From Grimontia indica (GTDB taxonomy: Bacteria; Pseudomonadota; Gammaproteobacteria; Enterobacterales; Vibrionaceae): a stretch of 32,406 nucleotides of DNA. The notes beneath the pieces were generated by a model. It saw only the letters and a list, made by a program, of their open reading frames with translations, did no database searches and was not told the DNA's origin. Location of the stretch: assembly GCF_000333895.2 (NCBI RefSeq), contig NZ_ANFM02000050.1, positions 1-32,406 of the forward strand, written 5' to 3'. The position numbers and the translations under genes were made by a program. Positions 16,503 to 25,029 of the stretch are shown in pieces (positions within the stretch are counted from its first letter, which is position 1; every line of letters starts with the position of its first letter).

Positions 16503-17771
16503 ATGTACGACATCAATATCAAGCCATCTTCCCTTCATACCAACCTTCAGCAAACCATCATTGCATTGAGCCATGCACAAGCAACTGAGAGTAATAAACA
16601 GGCTTTCATGCAGTCCGTTGAAGAATATATGTATGAAAATCATTACTTTGACCTGTTCGAAAAAATCGTTTCGTATCGTGTAAATGAAATCCATCAAATG
16701 CAGGATCCAGATGCGCCCCGTGGCAACCTTTACACCACGCTGACATCGCCTCTCGCCCAAACGATTACCGGCGTGAAGCCCATTAACGATCTTCCATCCT
16801 TATTCTTGTATATCGAGCGCACAGCTATTGCTTTCTATGGTGATATTCTGATGTGTTGGGCAGAGTTCAAAGCGTTTCAAATCAACCAGCAAGCCAAACG
16901 CCATCTGCAAGCACACTATGATGAGCAATGCCCGCCAACCAGTTCTGAGGAAAATGTCAGCGAAATGTACCGCTACGAGGTAGTGGAAGACATCCGTAAC
17001 GATGAGAGATTGTTCTTAACCAGCCACTCTCTGTATCCGATGACGCTTTCTCTTGCCAACGTCCTCATCAACCTCGAAACCTTTGTGAAACAACAGCATT
17101 GGTACGAGATGCTTTACTACCTGGATATCTCTGCGTCCGGTGAGCACTTCATCCTGTATCAGGATATTGGTGGTGAGGCTCCGTTGCTTCTCTCTTCTGC
17201 GCTTATTCAACGTTACGAGCAACATGACAACTGGTTGACATTTGACCCATTCTTCCAAACAGACAGTTGGACTCTCACCTTATCAAATGAGAAAATCAGC
17301 ACATTAGAACAGTCCGGAATTTTCTCTAACAGACTGAAAAGTAAATTAAATATGCAATCTGTTGAAAAATTTGATTATTCCCTTTTGCGAGCTGTTACAC
17401 AAAAGCAAGCTGTCTGTGAAATAATCAGAATGGCCATCAGCGGACCACGCGAGAAGTTGAACCATGTCCTTTACCTGACACTCAAATACTTGACGTTGAA
17501 ACTGGCTGATATTGGCCTTGAGGTGGCTTACACCATAGTGGAACAACCTTCTATCCTCGGGTTCTACCAATCAGTGAATAACGACAGTAAAAACATTCTG
17601 CCTTATGTCGCCCTGTGCCAACAGCAAGTCGCGGGTACAGCGTTGACCACCTATCAAGGTGTCGTTTTCACCGGCCCGATGAGTCAGGCATTCGAAGAAA
17701 ACAGCTTCAGAGATTACAACAAGAGAATTATTTCAATGCGAAAACTCGCGAGAGCCTCTGCCAATGCATGA
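16503..17771 (+). CDS. luxM: Acyl-homoserine-lactone synthase, LuxM/AinS family
   Basis: Makes an acyl-homoserine-lactone autoinducer from S-adenosylmethionine and an acyl donor; cytoplasmic. LuxM/AinS enzymes are unrelated in sequence to LuxI. The product has 422 residues, close to the roughly 400 of the family. I identify it from its general resemblance to LuxM/AinS proteins (for example the region IERTAIAFYGDILMCWAEFKAF) and above all from its overlap with a clear luxN homologue, the standard luxM-luxN (ainS-ainR) arrangement. ATG 16503 has GAGGAA 6 nt upstream; a TTG at 16479 has none. Stop and luxN start overlap by 8 bp (ATGCATGA). The acyl chain produced cannot be read from sequence. 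Confidence 0.85.
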   Translation: MYDINIKPSSLHTNLQQTIIALSHAQATESNKQAFMQSVEEYMYENHYFDLFEKIVSYRVNEIHQMQDPDAPRGNLYTTLTSPLAQTITGVKPINDLPSLFLYIERTAIAFYGDILMCWAEFKAFQINQQAKRHLQAHYDEQCPPTSSEENVSEMYRYEVVEDIRNDERLFLTSHSLYPMTLSLANVLINLETFVKQQHWYEMLYYLDISASGEHFILYQDIGGEAPLLLSSALIQRYEQHDNWLTFDPFFQTDSWTLTLSNEKISTLEQSGIFSNRLKSKLNMQSVEKFDYSLLRAVTQKQAVCEIIRMAISGPREKLNHVLYLTLKYLTLKLADIGLEVAYTIVEQPSILGFYQSVNNDSKNILPYVALCQQQVAGTALTTYQGVVFTGPMSQAFEENSFRDYNKRIISMRKLARASANA

Positions 17772-20685
17772 TTTTATCGGGGCTATCTCCAGTAACTATA
17801 TAGCGATATTCCTTGTCGCTATCGCCAGTATTGTCGCGATTTGGGCCACCAATTTCGCGCGGGCGTTGGCAAAAAACAGGTCGGGGATCACCCGGCCTTT
17901 ATATCGCCCATACACCCTTTATACCGCCTTCATTTCGGCGTGGATTCTGTCGAACGCCTACTTCCAGTCTGGCCTTTTGGTGTATTTGGGCGAGCCCGGT
18001 GCAACCCTCATGGCATTGGCGGCAAACCTGTTTTCGGGATTAGCTTTTGCTTTTGCTTACCTTTTCTCCTGCCGGTTAGTCTCAGAGCATCAAGGGTTTA
18101 AGATAAAACGCTGGCACTGGTGGTTTTTCCTCACCACCTGCGCAATCACCTTGGTCACCAATTTGGTGCCTGGGCTGAATGTCGTTTCCGTAGATGTGTA
18201 TGACATCGGCAACTTCGTCATACGCTTCGGACCGACAAGCGGTGTATTCTTCGGGATTCTGATCCTGCTGATCATCATGACCCTAACCAACTTCGTGTAC
18301 TCCAGCCGAAGCAAAGTCAAACTGCAGCAGATCAAAGCAAAGTACATGGTGTTGGGGATGGTCGCCTTTATCGTCTCGACGTTTATGGCGCATTTCCTTA
18401 TTCCTGTGGTATTCAACGATTTCTCGATCGTCTGGGTGCCGCCTGCCCTGTCCATCATTGAAGCTCTGCTGGTCGGTTATGCCTTGTTGCACAACCGCTT
18501 TTACAGCAGCCGTTATATCGCGATGATCGTCGTCAGCTTCCTGATTAACGCATCGCTGTATATCGTGCCTATATCGCTATTGACGGCCCGTCACTTCCCG
18601 ATGGAAAGCGTCATCTTTGTGGCTTGGACAGTACTGGCCGGTATGTTCTGGAACCGCTCACACAAGTACATTCGAGGAAAAGTGAACCGCCTCTTCTATA
18701 AAGAGAAAGGCAATCCGGTTGAAAACATCTGTAACCTGATTGGAGAGTTCCGCTATTCCACCGATGATGCCGTGGTTCAGCTTAACAAAGTGTTGAATGC
18801 CAAATTTGGTCGAATTCAAAAGGTCGACAACAACGCAGACAACAATGTTTTCCTCTCCTGTTTCCATGGCGACCGCTCGGTGCTGGTGAAAGAAGAACTG
18901 GAGTATGAAATCAAGCATGAAGAGCCTGAAGTTCAAGAAGAGTTGCTTGATGTCACCCGGGCAATGGTCAATGCAGGGACTTCTCTGGTGCTTCCCATTA
19001 CGAACGAGAAGAAAGAAGTTACCCATTTGTATATGGTGTCGAAAGACAACGACCTTTTCTCCAGTGAAGAAATCATGGGCTTGCAACGGCTTTTTGATGA
19101 AGCCAACCGCTTTATCGTTACCGAAGACAAAGTGCGAAAGTCGCAGGTCTTAGCAGGCTCTATCGCCCATGAAATCCGCAATCCACTCACGAAAATTAAA
19201 TACCATTTCGAGCGGATCGATGCGGACATGTTTGGTGTCGAAAATGGCTCGCTTGCGCCTTTTGCTTCTCAGGACATGCAAAAGCTCTATCAAGAATTGT
19301 CAGAAGGTAAAAAAGCCGTTCAACTCGGTACCCGTTTTATCGATGCCATTCTGGATGAGCTTCGCGGAGACGGCATCAGCACCAGCTTATTCGCCTATTA
19401 CTCTGCAGCAGAATTGACGACACAAGCGATCAAGGATTTCAGCTTCTACAGTGAAGACCACAGAAGCCGGATTGATCTGAACGTGCAGGATGACTTCTTC
19501 TTCCACGGCAGCGATACCCTTTATAGCTTTGTGCTTTTAAACCTGCTAAAGAATGCGGTGTACTACTTTGACTCACATCCGGAAAGCCGCATCAGAATTC
19601 ACTTTGCTCATTCGAAAGAAGGGAATTCAGTGCATGTTGTCGATACTGGACCCGGGATCCCGGTAGCACAGCTTTCTCAAATCTTTGATGAGTTCTACAC
19701 CAGTGGCAAGCAGCAAGGTAATGGACTTGGCCTTTCTTACTGCAAACGCGTGATGGAATCCTTTGGCGGCACAATACGCTGCGACTCTGTTGAAGGAGAA
19801 TACACCGAATTTGTCTTAACTTTCCCTTCTGTTGACCAACAAGAGCAGGACGAAGAAACCCAAAGCCGCATCAAACAGTTTGCCGCAGGTAAGTCCTGTC
19901 TGGTTGTTGCCCAACCTGAAGCAGGCAGATGGCTTTCTAAGCAATTCGGCGCGTTAGACATCCAGGCCTGTTTTACCCATGATGTCGAGACAGGATTCAC
20001 CCACGAGCTTAACCAGCCTGTCGATTTCATTGTGCTGGAGCGCGCCATGCTCGAACAGGACATGGCATTGGTGAAAGCGCTGCGCGCTGGTGATTTGGGT
20101 CACCACGCTCAGGTGACCCCCGTGCTGGTATTCGATACCAACGCCCAAACCACGCCTTCTGCATTCTCTGAACACCTGGTGCAAGGAGAGCTTGAAGGTG
20201 TGTTCAACAAACTCCTATTTCTTCGCTCCTTCAACAACCTGATTGACGAAGGCAAGCTGGCGAAACTCGGCAGTTTGATTGGGAAACGGGTTCTGGTTGT
20301 GGACGATATGCAGGTCAACCGCATGCTGGTGAAAGCCTACCTCACCAGCGAAGGCATTGAAGTCGAAGAAGCCACCTCAGGCGATGAATCCATTCAGAAG
20401 GTGAAAACAGAACATTTCGATTTGATCCTGATGGACATTCACATGCCGGGTAGAAATGGTATTGAAGCCACCCATGAAATTCGCCGTTTGATTGGGCCAA
20501 TCCCAGTGGTTGCCCTGTCTGGTGAATACAGCGAAGAAGTGACGCTCGCCATCCGAGAGGTGATGCAAGATCACTTGGTGAAACCCATTACCAAACAGCA
20601 GCTATTAAGAACGCTGACAAAGTGGCTGGTACGCGGGTTTGCCAGCCATGAAACCATCAGCAATGTGCCGGACACTAAGCATTAA
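17764..20685 (+). CDS. luxN: LuxN-type autoinducer receptor, hybrid sensor histidine kinase with two receiver-like domains
   Basis: Membrane receptor for the autoinducer made by the preceding gene. Residues 1 to about 300 form a multi-spanning sensor region resembling LuxN (ILSNAYFQSGLL, FSCRLVSEHQG, VPPALSIIEALLVGYALLHNRFYSSRYIA). The kinase part has the H-box SIAHEIRNPLTKIKYHF with His469, the N-box LLNLLKNAVYYF, and G-boxes VVDTGPGIPV and GNGLGLSYCKR. The C-terminal receiver (from about residue 841) has D847/D848 and phospho-acceptor Asp891 (LILMDIHMPG). Between kinase and receiver lies an extra receiver-like segment (about 708-830) with Glu759 at the usual Asp position. The total of 973 residues is about 120 more than I recall for Vibrio harveyi LuxN (about 850). 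LuxN proteins pass phosphate to LuxU and LuxO. Confidence 0.93.
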   Translation: MHDFIGAISSNYIAIFLVAIASIVAIWATNFARALAKNRSGITRPLYRPYTLYTAFISAWILSNAYFQSGLLVYLGEPGATLMALAANLFSGLAFAFAYLFSCRLVSEHQGFKIKRWHWWFFLTTCAITLVTNLVPGLNVVSVDVYDIGNFVIRFGPTSGVFFGILILLIIMTLTNFVYSSRSKVKLQQIKAKYMVLGMVAFIVSTFMAHFLIPVVFNDFSIVWVPPALSIIEALLVGYALLHNRFYSSRYIAMIVVSFLINASLYIVPISLLTARHFPMESVIFVAWTVLAGMFWNRSHKYIRGKVNRLFYKEKGNPVENICNLIGEFRYSTDDAVVQLNKVLNAKFGRIQKVDNNADNNVFLSCFHGDRSVLVKEELEYEIKHEEPEVQEELLDVTRAMVNAGTSLVLPITNEKKEVTHLYMVSKDNDLFSSEEIMGLQRLFDEANRFIVTEDKVRKSQVLAGSIAHEIRNPLTKIKYHFERIDADMFGVENGSLAPFASQDMQKLYQELSEGKKAVQLGTRFIDAILDELRGDGISTSLFAYYSAAELTTQAIKDFSFYSEDHRSRIDLNVQDDFFFHGSDTLYSFVLLNLLKNAVYYFDSHPESRIRIHFAHSKEGNSVHVVDTGPGIPVAQLSQIFDEFYTSGKQQGNGLGLSYCKRVMESFGGTIRCDSVEGEYTEFVLTFPSVDQQEQDEETQSRIKQFAAGKSCLVVAQPEAGRWLSKQFGALDIQACFTHDVETGFTHELNQPVDFIVLERAMLEQDMALVKALRAGDLGHHAQVTPVLVFDTNAQTTPSAFSEHLVQGELEGVFNKLLFLRSFNNLIDEGKLAKLGSLIGKRVLVVDDMQVNRMLVKAYLTSEGIEVEEATSGDESIQKVKTEHFDLILMDIHMPGRNGIEATHEIRRLIGPIPVVALSGEYSEEVTLAIREVMQDHLVKPITKQQLLRTLTKWLVRGFASHETISNVPDTKH

Positions 20686-20716
20686 GTGCTAGGCGCGCAG
20701 AACAGCGCTCTCCAAA

Positions 20717-20750
20717 AGCAAAAAAAGGCCTTAAAGGCCTTTTCTTGTTT
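20717..20750. terminator. Bidirectional terminator between luxN and the TRAP permease gene
   Basis: AAAAGGCC-TTAAA-GGCCTTTT is flanked by an A run on one side and TTTTCTTGTTTT on the other. It can serve luxN (+) and the convergent TRAP operon (-). Confidence 0.85.
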
Positions 20751-20768
20751 TGCTTGATTCTTAAAGCG

Positions 20769-22061
20769 CTATCCTTGATAACCCATCAGTCTTGGCATAC
20801 TCAGAATCAAATCCGGGAACAGGATCATGACAAAAAGTGCTGCCAACAGAACGAAGATGAACGGAATCACTTGCTTGATAATGCCCGCCAACGGAATCTT
20901 GGTGGTGCCGTTTATCACGAACAGCAAGACCCCATAAGGTGGCGTAATCAGGCCAATCATCAAGTTCACGATGGTCACCACACCGAAGTGAACAAGGTCG
21001 ATACCCAATTCACGACAGGCTGGCACAAAGAGTGGCACGATAACCAGAATCACGGTGGTAGCATCCAGCAGGAAGCCAAGACCGAGATAAATCAAGTTAA
21101 CAATCAACAGGAACTGCAACGGTGACAGATCAGCTGCTGTGATCATTTCAGCAATCGCAGTAGGAACATTCTCTGTCGCTACGATGTAGTTGAAGATCAG
21201 TGCAGAACCGATAACCAGACCGACAGATGCCGACGAGTACGCACTTTCTTTCAGCGCCATGTACAGTTGCTTGAAGCTGATTGAACGGTACGCTACTGCC
21301 AGAATCAAGGCATACGCCGCTGCCACTGCCGCCGCTTCTGTCGGCGTAGTGATACCACCGTAAATACCGAACAGCAGGATCGCTGGCATCATCAAGGTTG
21401 GCAACGCGCGGAATGTGATGCGTGGGATATCCTTCATCGGCGTGCGTGGCTCTTTCGGGATATCCATCTTGGTAGCCATGTAAGCGTTCAAGCCCATCAG
21501 AACCACACCCATCAGAAGACCCGGTACCAAGCCTGCGATAAAGAGATAACCGACCGAGGTATCAGACACCAACGCATAAATAACCATCGGAATCGAAGGC
21601 GGGATGATAGGCCCAATTGTCGCAGATGCGGCAGTAATTGCAGCTGCGTAAGATGGCGGATAACGGCCATCTTTGGTCATCATGTTAATGATAACGCGGC
21701 CCACACCTGCGGCGTCTGCCACTGCAGAACCCGACATACCCGAGAAGATCAGACTAGAAACGATGTTAACGTGCCCTAAGCCGCCACGGAAATGGCCAAC
21801 CATTGCGACACAAAACTGGAGTAGTCTGTCCGTAATACTGCCTGCGTTCATAATGTTCGCTGCAGCAATGAAAAGAGGCACAGCCAGCAGAATAAAGCTG
21901 TTGTAGAACCCCTGAATAATTTGTTCGCCTGCCAGCGCCAAGTCCTGACCACTGACTGCCAAGTAAACAATGGCGCCAATAATCATGGAGAAAGATACCG
22001 GCGTACCGAAAGCCGCCAGCAACAGCACTGTCACCAGACATAGTGTTAAAGCTAAACTCAT
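20769..22061 (-). CDS. TRAP transporter large permease (DctM family)
   Basis: Large membrane subunit of a tripartite ATP-independent periplasmic transporter that imports an organic acid using a sodium or proton gradient. It has 430 residues of almost continuous hydrophobic helices. Family motifs include GTPVSFSMIIGAIVYL, VPLFIAAANIMNAG, SGMSGSAVADAAGVG and IGPIIPPSIPMVIYALVSDTSVG. It overlaps the small permease gene by 4 bp (ATGA). The operon is divergent from the shikimate/quinate-type catabolic genes, so a polyhydroxy cyclic acid such as shikimate or quinate is a reasonable substrate guess. The solute-binding protein that defines specificity is not adjacent. Confidence 0.93.
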   Translation of the reverse strand: MSLALTLCLVTVLLLAAFGTPVSFSMIIGAIVYLAVSGQDLALAGEQIIQGFYNSFILLAVPLFIAAANIMNAGSITDRLLQFCVAMVGHFRGGLGHVNIVSSLIFSGMSGSAVADAAGVGRVIINMMTKDGRYPPSYAAAITAASATIGPIIPPSIPMVIYALVSDTSVGYLFIAGLVPGLLMGVVLMGLNAYMATKMDIPKEPRTPMKDIPRITFRALPTLMMPAILLFGIYGGITTPTEAAAVAAAYALILAVAYRSISFKQLYMALKESAYSSASVGLVIGSALIFNYIVATENVPTAIAEMITAADLSPLQFLLIVNLIYLGLGFLLDATTVILVIVPLFVPACRELGIDLVHFGVVTIVNLMIGLITPPYGVLLFVINGTTKIPLAGIIKQVIPFIFVLLAALFVMILFPDLILSMPRLMGYQG

Positions 22062-22561
22062 TCTTCCACCTGCTCATCCTTGTCTTCTTGCACTTTGTAG
22101 TTCGGATTCAAAAATTGAATCAGTGCAAGACCGTAGCGGAGGATAATCGCGCCAAGGAATATCCCGTAAATGCTGAATACATAATCAAGGCGCCATTTCA
22201 GAATCGCGCTTTTCTTGATTTTGTAGAACGTGATGTAGTCCCACGTCGGCAAAAAGCTCATCCCGAAACCGATGATGATGCCCAATGCAGACAGGATCAG
22301 AAAAGTACGTTGTACCTTCCCAGGCACATTTAAAAAGAGAAGATCAAAGCGAATGTGATCTTTATGACGCAGACAAAACGCGCCAGCCCAGAAAATAACC
22401 CAAAGCCATAAAGTCAGAAGCACTTCTGACGACCAGCCAATCGGATCATTCAAGACATAGCGGGAAAATATTTGCGCGCAAAAGAGAAGGAACATTACCG
22501 CCAACATGGTGACTGCAACGCCATCTGCTATTCGCTGTAACCAGTGCAGAATCGTTTTCAC
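22058..22561 (-). CDS. TRAP transporter small permease (DctQ family)
   Basis: Small membrane subunit of the TRAP transporter; 167 residues with four predicted membrane helices. The segments VTMLAVMFLLFCAQIFSRYVL and WSSEVLLTLWLWVIFWAGAFCLRHKDHIRFDLL contain the typical DctQ pattern of R-Y-V before W-S-E-E/V and a later H-I-R. The start is GTG 22561, with AGGGAG 7 nt upstream; the ATG within that spacer is out of frame and stops at once. It is translated just before the large permease with a 4-bp overlap. Upstream lies a 42-codon reading frame rather than the expected dctP gene. Confidence 0.9.
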   Translation of the reverse strand: MKTILHWLQRIADGVAVTMLAVMFLLFCAQIFSRYVLNDPIGWSSEVLLTLWLWVIFWAGAFCLRHKDHIRFDLLFLNVPGKVQRTFLILSALGIIIGFGMSFLPTWDYITFYKIKKSAILKWRLDYVFSIYGIFLGAIILRYGLALIQFLNPNYKVQEDKDEQVEE

Positions 22562-22572
22562 AACATGGCTCC

Positions 22573-22701
22573 CTAGTTGTTGTGCATGTCGGCAATCAAA
22601 CTAAAGCGTTGGATGCTTAGTTCAGGAAACACCAAGTCGACCTTGGTATTTCCCCGCCCTAATCCGTGGCGACAGCCTTCCCTGTCCCAGAGTCCTTCCA
22701 T
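22573..22701 (-). CDS. Possible 42-aa small protein leading the TRAP operon
   Basis: ATG 22701 is preceded by AAGGAG with 6-nt spacing, a strong ribosome site. The frame (MEGLWDREGCRH ... FSLIADMHNN) runs to TAG, 11 bp before the dctQ start. It has no signal peptide or membrane segment and does not look like a TRAP solute-binding protein. It could be a real small protein, a leader peptide coupled to dctQ, or the remnant of a deleted gene. Not recognised. Confidence 0.45.
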   Translation of the reverse strand: MEGLWDREGCRHGLGRGNTKVDLVFPELSIQRFSLIADMHNN

Positions 22702-22740
22702 ACTTCACTCCTTGTTGTCAGAGACTTACTGCCTCTTTGT

Positions 22741-23008
22741 TATATACCCAAGCAACCTGAGGATGCAGGATTCAGCGAGATTGACTGGTGTTGTGATCGC
22801 GGCGTCCCTTTGTAGGTGTAGTCACCTCCATCAAAAAGGGACAACAAAGAGCACGACGCCAGTCAACTCGCCCGAAGGGAGGCCCTCAATGCGCCCACTT
22901 CTTCGTTAAATTTCACGGAAATAGAACGACTATTCCTCGCAAAATTTGCCTCGAATTGAACGCATTGATGACCTCTGAATGCGAGCATCTTCATGTTGTT
23001 TGAGTATA
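22741..23008. repeat. MITE-like palindromic element (about 268 bp) in the TRAP/GntR divergent region
   Basis: The ends are imperfect inverted repeats of about 35 bp. The left end (22741-22775) reads TATATACCCAAGCAACCTGA then GGATGCAGGATTCAG. The right end (22975-23008), on the other strand, reads TATACTCAAACAACATGAAG then ATGCTCGCATTCAG. Inside is a nested hairpin: GCGAGATTGACTGGTGTTGTG (near 22776) pairs with CACGACGCCAGTCAACTCGC (near 22852), and CAATGCG near 22888 matches CGCATTG near 22960. No open reading frame for a transposase is present. The terminal arms match the short palindromes at 14469 and 15916. Confidence 0.75.
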
Positions 23009-23087
23009 AGACGAAGCCTGAGAGCATTCGCCCTTATTGACCTGTTACTAGCCTAGACGATGTGATTGTGGATTTGTTACCCGATTG

Positions 23088-23168
23088 TGTCTCATTTGTT
23101 AAAACATCACCTATTTTTCAAATTGGGGGATATTTTTAGATTTATAGCCCATTCACAAAAATGAGACA
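23088..23168. promoter_or_regulatory. Inverted pair of TGTCTCATTT sites upstream of the GntR gene
   Basis: TGTCTCATTT (23088-23097) is repeated in inverted orientation as AAATGAGACA (23159-23168) in an AT-rich stretch before the regulator start at 23262. The copies may be operator half-sites for the adjacent GntR-family protein. The 61-bp gap would imply looping or two separate sites. Inference only. Confidence 0.35.
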
Positions 23169-23261
23169 GATGCGAAGAAATTTAGGGAGTAAAACTGAAA
23201 AGGCATCTTGATGAAGTCGATGCAGATTTCTTAAGACTCAGTTTCATTGAGGCATGGACAA

Positions 23262-23912
23262 ATGACGCTGTACGAAACACTCCGCACGGATTTACTGAAA
23301 GGTGAATTTGAGCCGGGAAGCCGACTCAGAATGGAATCGCTGAAAGAACGCTACGGCAGTGGTGTGAATCTGTTGCGCGAAAGCCTGACAAGACTTTCCT
23401 CTGAAGGATTGGTGATTGCAGAAGGCCAGAAAGGCTTTCATGTCGCGAGCTTTTCAATCCAAAAGATGGAAGAACTCACCCGACTGCGCATTCTTCTTGA
23501 AACGGACGGTGCCCGCGCGTCTTTTGCTAACGGCGATATGGAATGGGAAAGCAATCTGGTTGCTGCCCACCACAAACTCGAACACGTCGAGAGCAAAATG
23601 CGAGAAAACATCGATGAGTATTTCATGATGTGGCACCGATGTGATTACGAATTTCATGCGGCATTGATTGGCGCATGCCAGTCAGAATTGCACATGCACT
23701 ACCACAGACAGGTCTACGATCAATTCAGGCAGTTTGTCGTCATGGAACTTCGTACAGAAGGATTTCGTGGCAAATACGTGGTTGATGAACACCAAAGCGT
23801 GTTGGAAGCGGCGTTGAAACGCGACCTCGATGCCTGTGTGAAAGCATTGGAAACCCACCTAGGCGGTTTCCTTACCCGAATGAAAGAAACAAGTACCCAA
23901 AATCGACAGTAA
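23262..23912 (+). CDS. GntR-family transcriptional regulator (FCD/FadR-type)
   Basis: A 216-residue metabolite-responsive regulator, probably of the adjacent catabolic and TRAP genes. The N-terminal winged helix-turn-helix (LYETLRTDLLKGEFEPGSRL ... LRESLTRLSSEGLV) is followed by an all-helical FCD effector domain. That domain carries the usual Asp/His metal or ligand residues (RCDYEFHAALIGAC, DEHQSVLEAALKRD, LETHLGGF). ATG 23262 has GAGG 9 nt upstream; a TTG at 23247 has none. It is the first gene of the plus-strand cluster, 41 bp before the oxidoreductase gene, and divergent from the TRAP genes. FCD regulators usually sense the substrate or an intermediate and relieve repression. Confidence 0.9.
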   Translation: MTLYETLRTDLLKGEFEPGSRLRMESLKERYGSGVNLLRESLTRLSSEGLVIAEGQKGFHVASFSIQKMEELTRLRILLETDGARASFANGDMEWESNLVAAHHKLEHVESKMRENIDEYFMMWHRCDYEFHAALIGACQSELHMHYHRQVYDQFRQFVVMELRTEGFRGKYVVDEHQSVLEAALKRDLDACVKALETHLGGFLTRMKETSTQNRQ

Positions 23913-23953
23913 AGCCTGTCGCATCATAATCATAACAAGGAAGTAAACAGTAA

Positions 23954-25018
23954 ATGGAGAAGCCAAGAATCGCCGTCGTCGGAGCAGGATTGATCGGCAA
24001 AAATCATATTCGACTCGTCTCGGAGAGCAATGCGTGTGACTTAGCCGCCATTGTCGATCCGTTTGAAGCGAGCATTGAACTCGCCAAAGACTATGGCGTG
24101 CCCCACTTTGAAACCCTTGTGGAATTGCTTGATTCAGGTTTGGCGGATGGCGTTATCCTCGCCACCCCAAATAATCTGCATGTCCCGCAAGCAAAGCTCT
24201 GTATTGAATATCGCATGCCGGCACTGATTGAGAAGCCAGTGTCTCACACTGTTGAAGAAGCCAACTCATTACTCGACATCGCCACCAAAGAACCCGGCAT
24301 CTGGGACACTTTGCTGGTTGGTCATCACCGCATGCACAGCCCGATCATCAAACGTACCCGTGAAATCATTGAAACGGGCGCTATTGGCCAAGTGGTGGCC
24401 GCTCATGGCAGCGCCATGTTCTACAAACCTGATGATTACTTTGTGGCCGCGCCATGGCGAACCAAGGAAGGTGGCGGTCCCATTCTGATTAACCTTATTC
24501 ATGACATCGGCAACTTACGTTACCTCTGTGGCGAAATCGTTGCTGTACAGTCCATGGCGTCCAACCGCCGTCGTCAGTTCGAAGTCGAAGATACGGTTTC
24601 GATCAATCTCAGCTTCGCCAATGGTGCACTCGGTACTTTCCTGCTCTCAGACACCGCAGGCTCTGGTCAAAGCTGGGAACAAACCTCGCAGGAAAATAAA
24701 GCCTACGCGAGCTATCCCGATGAAGATTGTTATCACATCGCCGGCACCAGCGGTTCGATTTCAGTGCCAACCATGCGTCTCAAATACTACAAAAACGAAG
24801 AAGATCGCTCATGGTGGAAACCATTCGAATGTGAAGACGTGTCGCTTCACCGCAAAGACCCATTGGTTGAGCAGCTTAATCACTTCTGCCGCGTGATACG
24901 TAAAGAAGAAAAACCCTTGGTAACGGTGCGAGACGGCCTGCAAAACCTCCGCGTGACTGAAGCCGTGGTTGAGGCGGTGAAAACCGGTCGCACAGTATAC
25001 ATTGACGACATCGCATAG
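23954..25018 (+). CDS. Gfo/Idh/MocA-family NAD(P)-dependent oxidoreductase (probable shikimate/quinate-type dehydrogenase)
   Basis: A 354-residue cytoplasmic dehydrogenase. An N-terminal Rossmann fold has GAGLIGKNH at residues 10-18. The family EKP motif is E93-K94-P95 (IEKPVS), and the C-terminal catalytic domain includes a GGGPILINLIHDIGNLRYL segment of the Gfo/Idh/MocA type. It lies 11 bp before a dehydroquinate dehydratase gene and upstream of a dehydroshikimate dehydratase. The likely reaction is therefore oxidation of quinate, shikimate or a related cyclitol to the 3-dehydro acid. That assignment comes from context only, because many sugar or inositol dehydrogenases share the fold. The ribosome site is AAGGAAG about 10 nt before ATG. 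Confidence 0.85.
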   Translation: MEKPRIAVVGAGLIGKNHIRLVSESNACDLAAIVDPFEASIELAKDYGVPHFETLVELLDSGLADGVILATPNNLHVPQAKLCIEYRMPALIEKPVSHTVEEANSLLDIATKEPGIWDTLLVGHHRMHSPIIKRTREIIETGAIGQVVAAHGSAMFYKPDDYFVAAPWRTKEGGGPILINLIHDIGNLRYLCGEIVAVQSMASNRRRQFEVEDTVSINLSFANGALGTFLLSDTAGSGQSWEQTSQENKAYASYPDEDCYHIAGTSGSISVPTMRLKYYKNEEDRSWWKPFECEDVSLHRKDPLVEQLNHFCRVIRKEEKPLVTVRDGLQNLRVTEAVVEAVKTGRTVYIDDIA

Positions 25019-25029
25019 GAGGGCGTGAC

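Noticed and set aside
22577-22909. 110-codon plus-strand open frame
   Set aside because: It runs across the 42-aa frame and into the repeat element; its composition follows the hairpin sequence.
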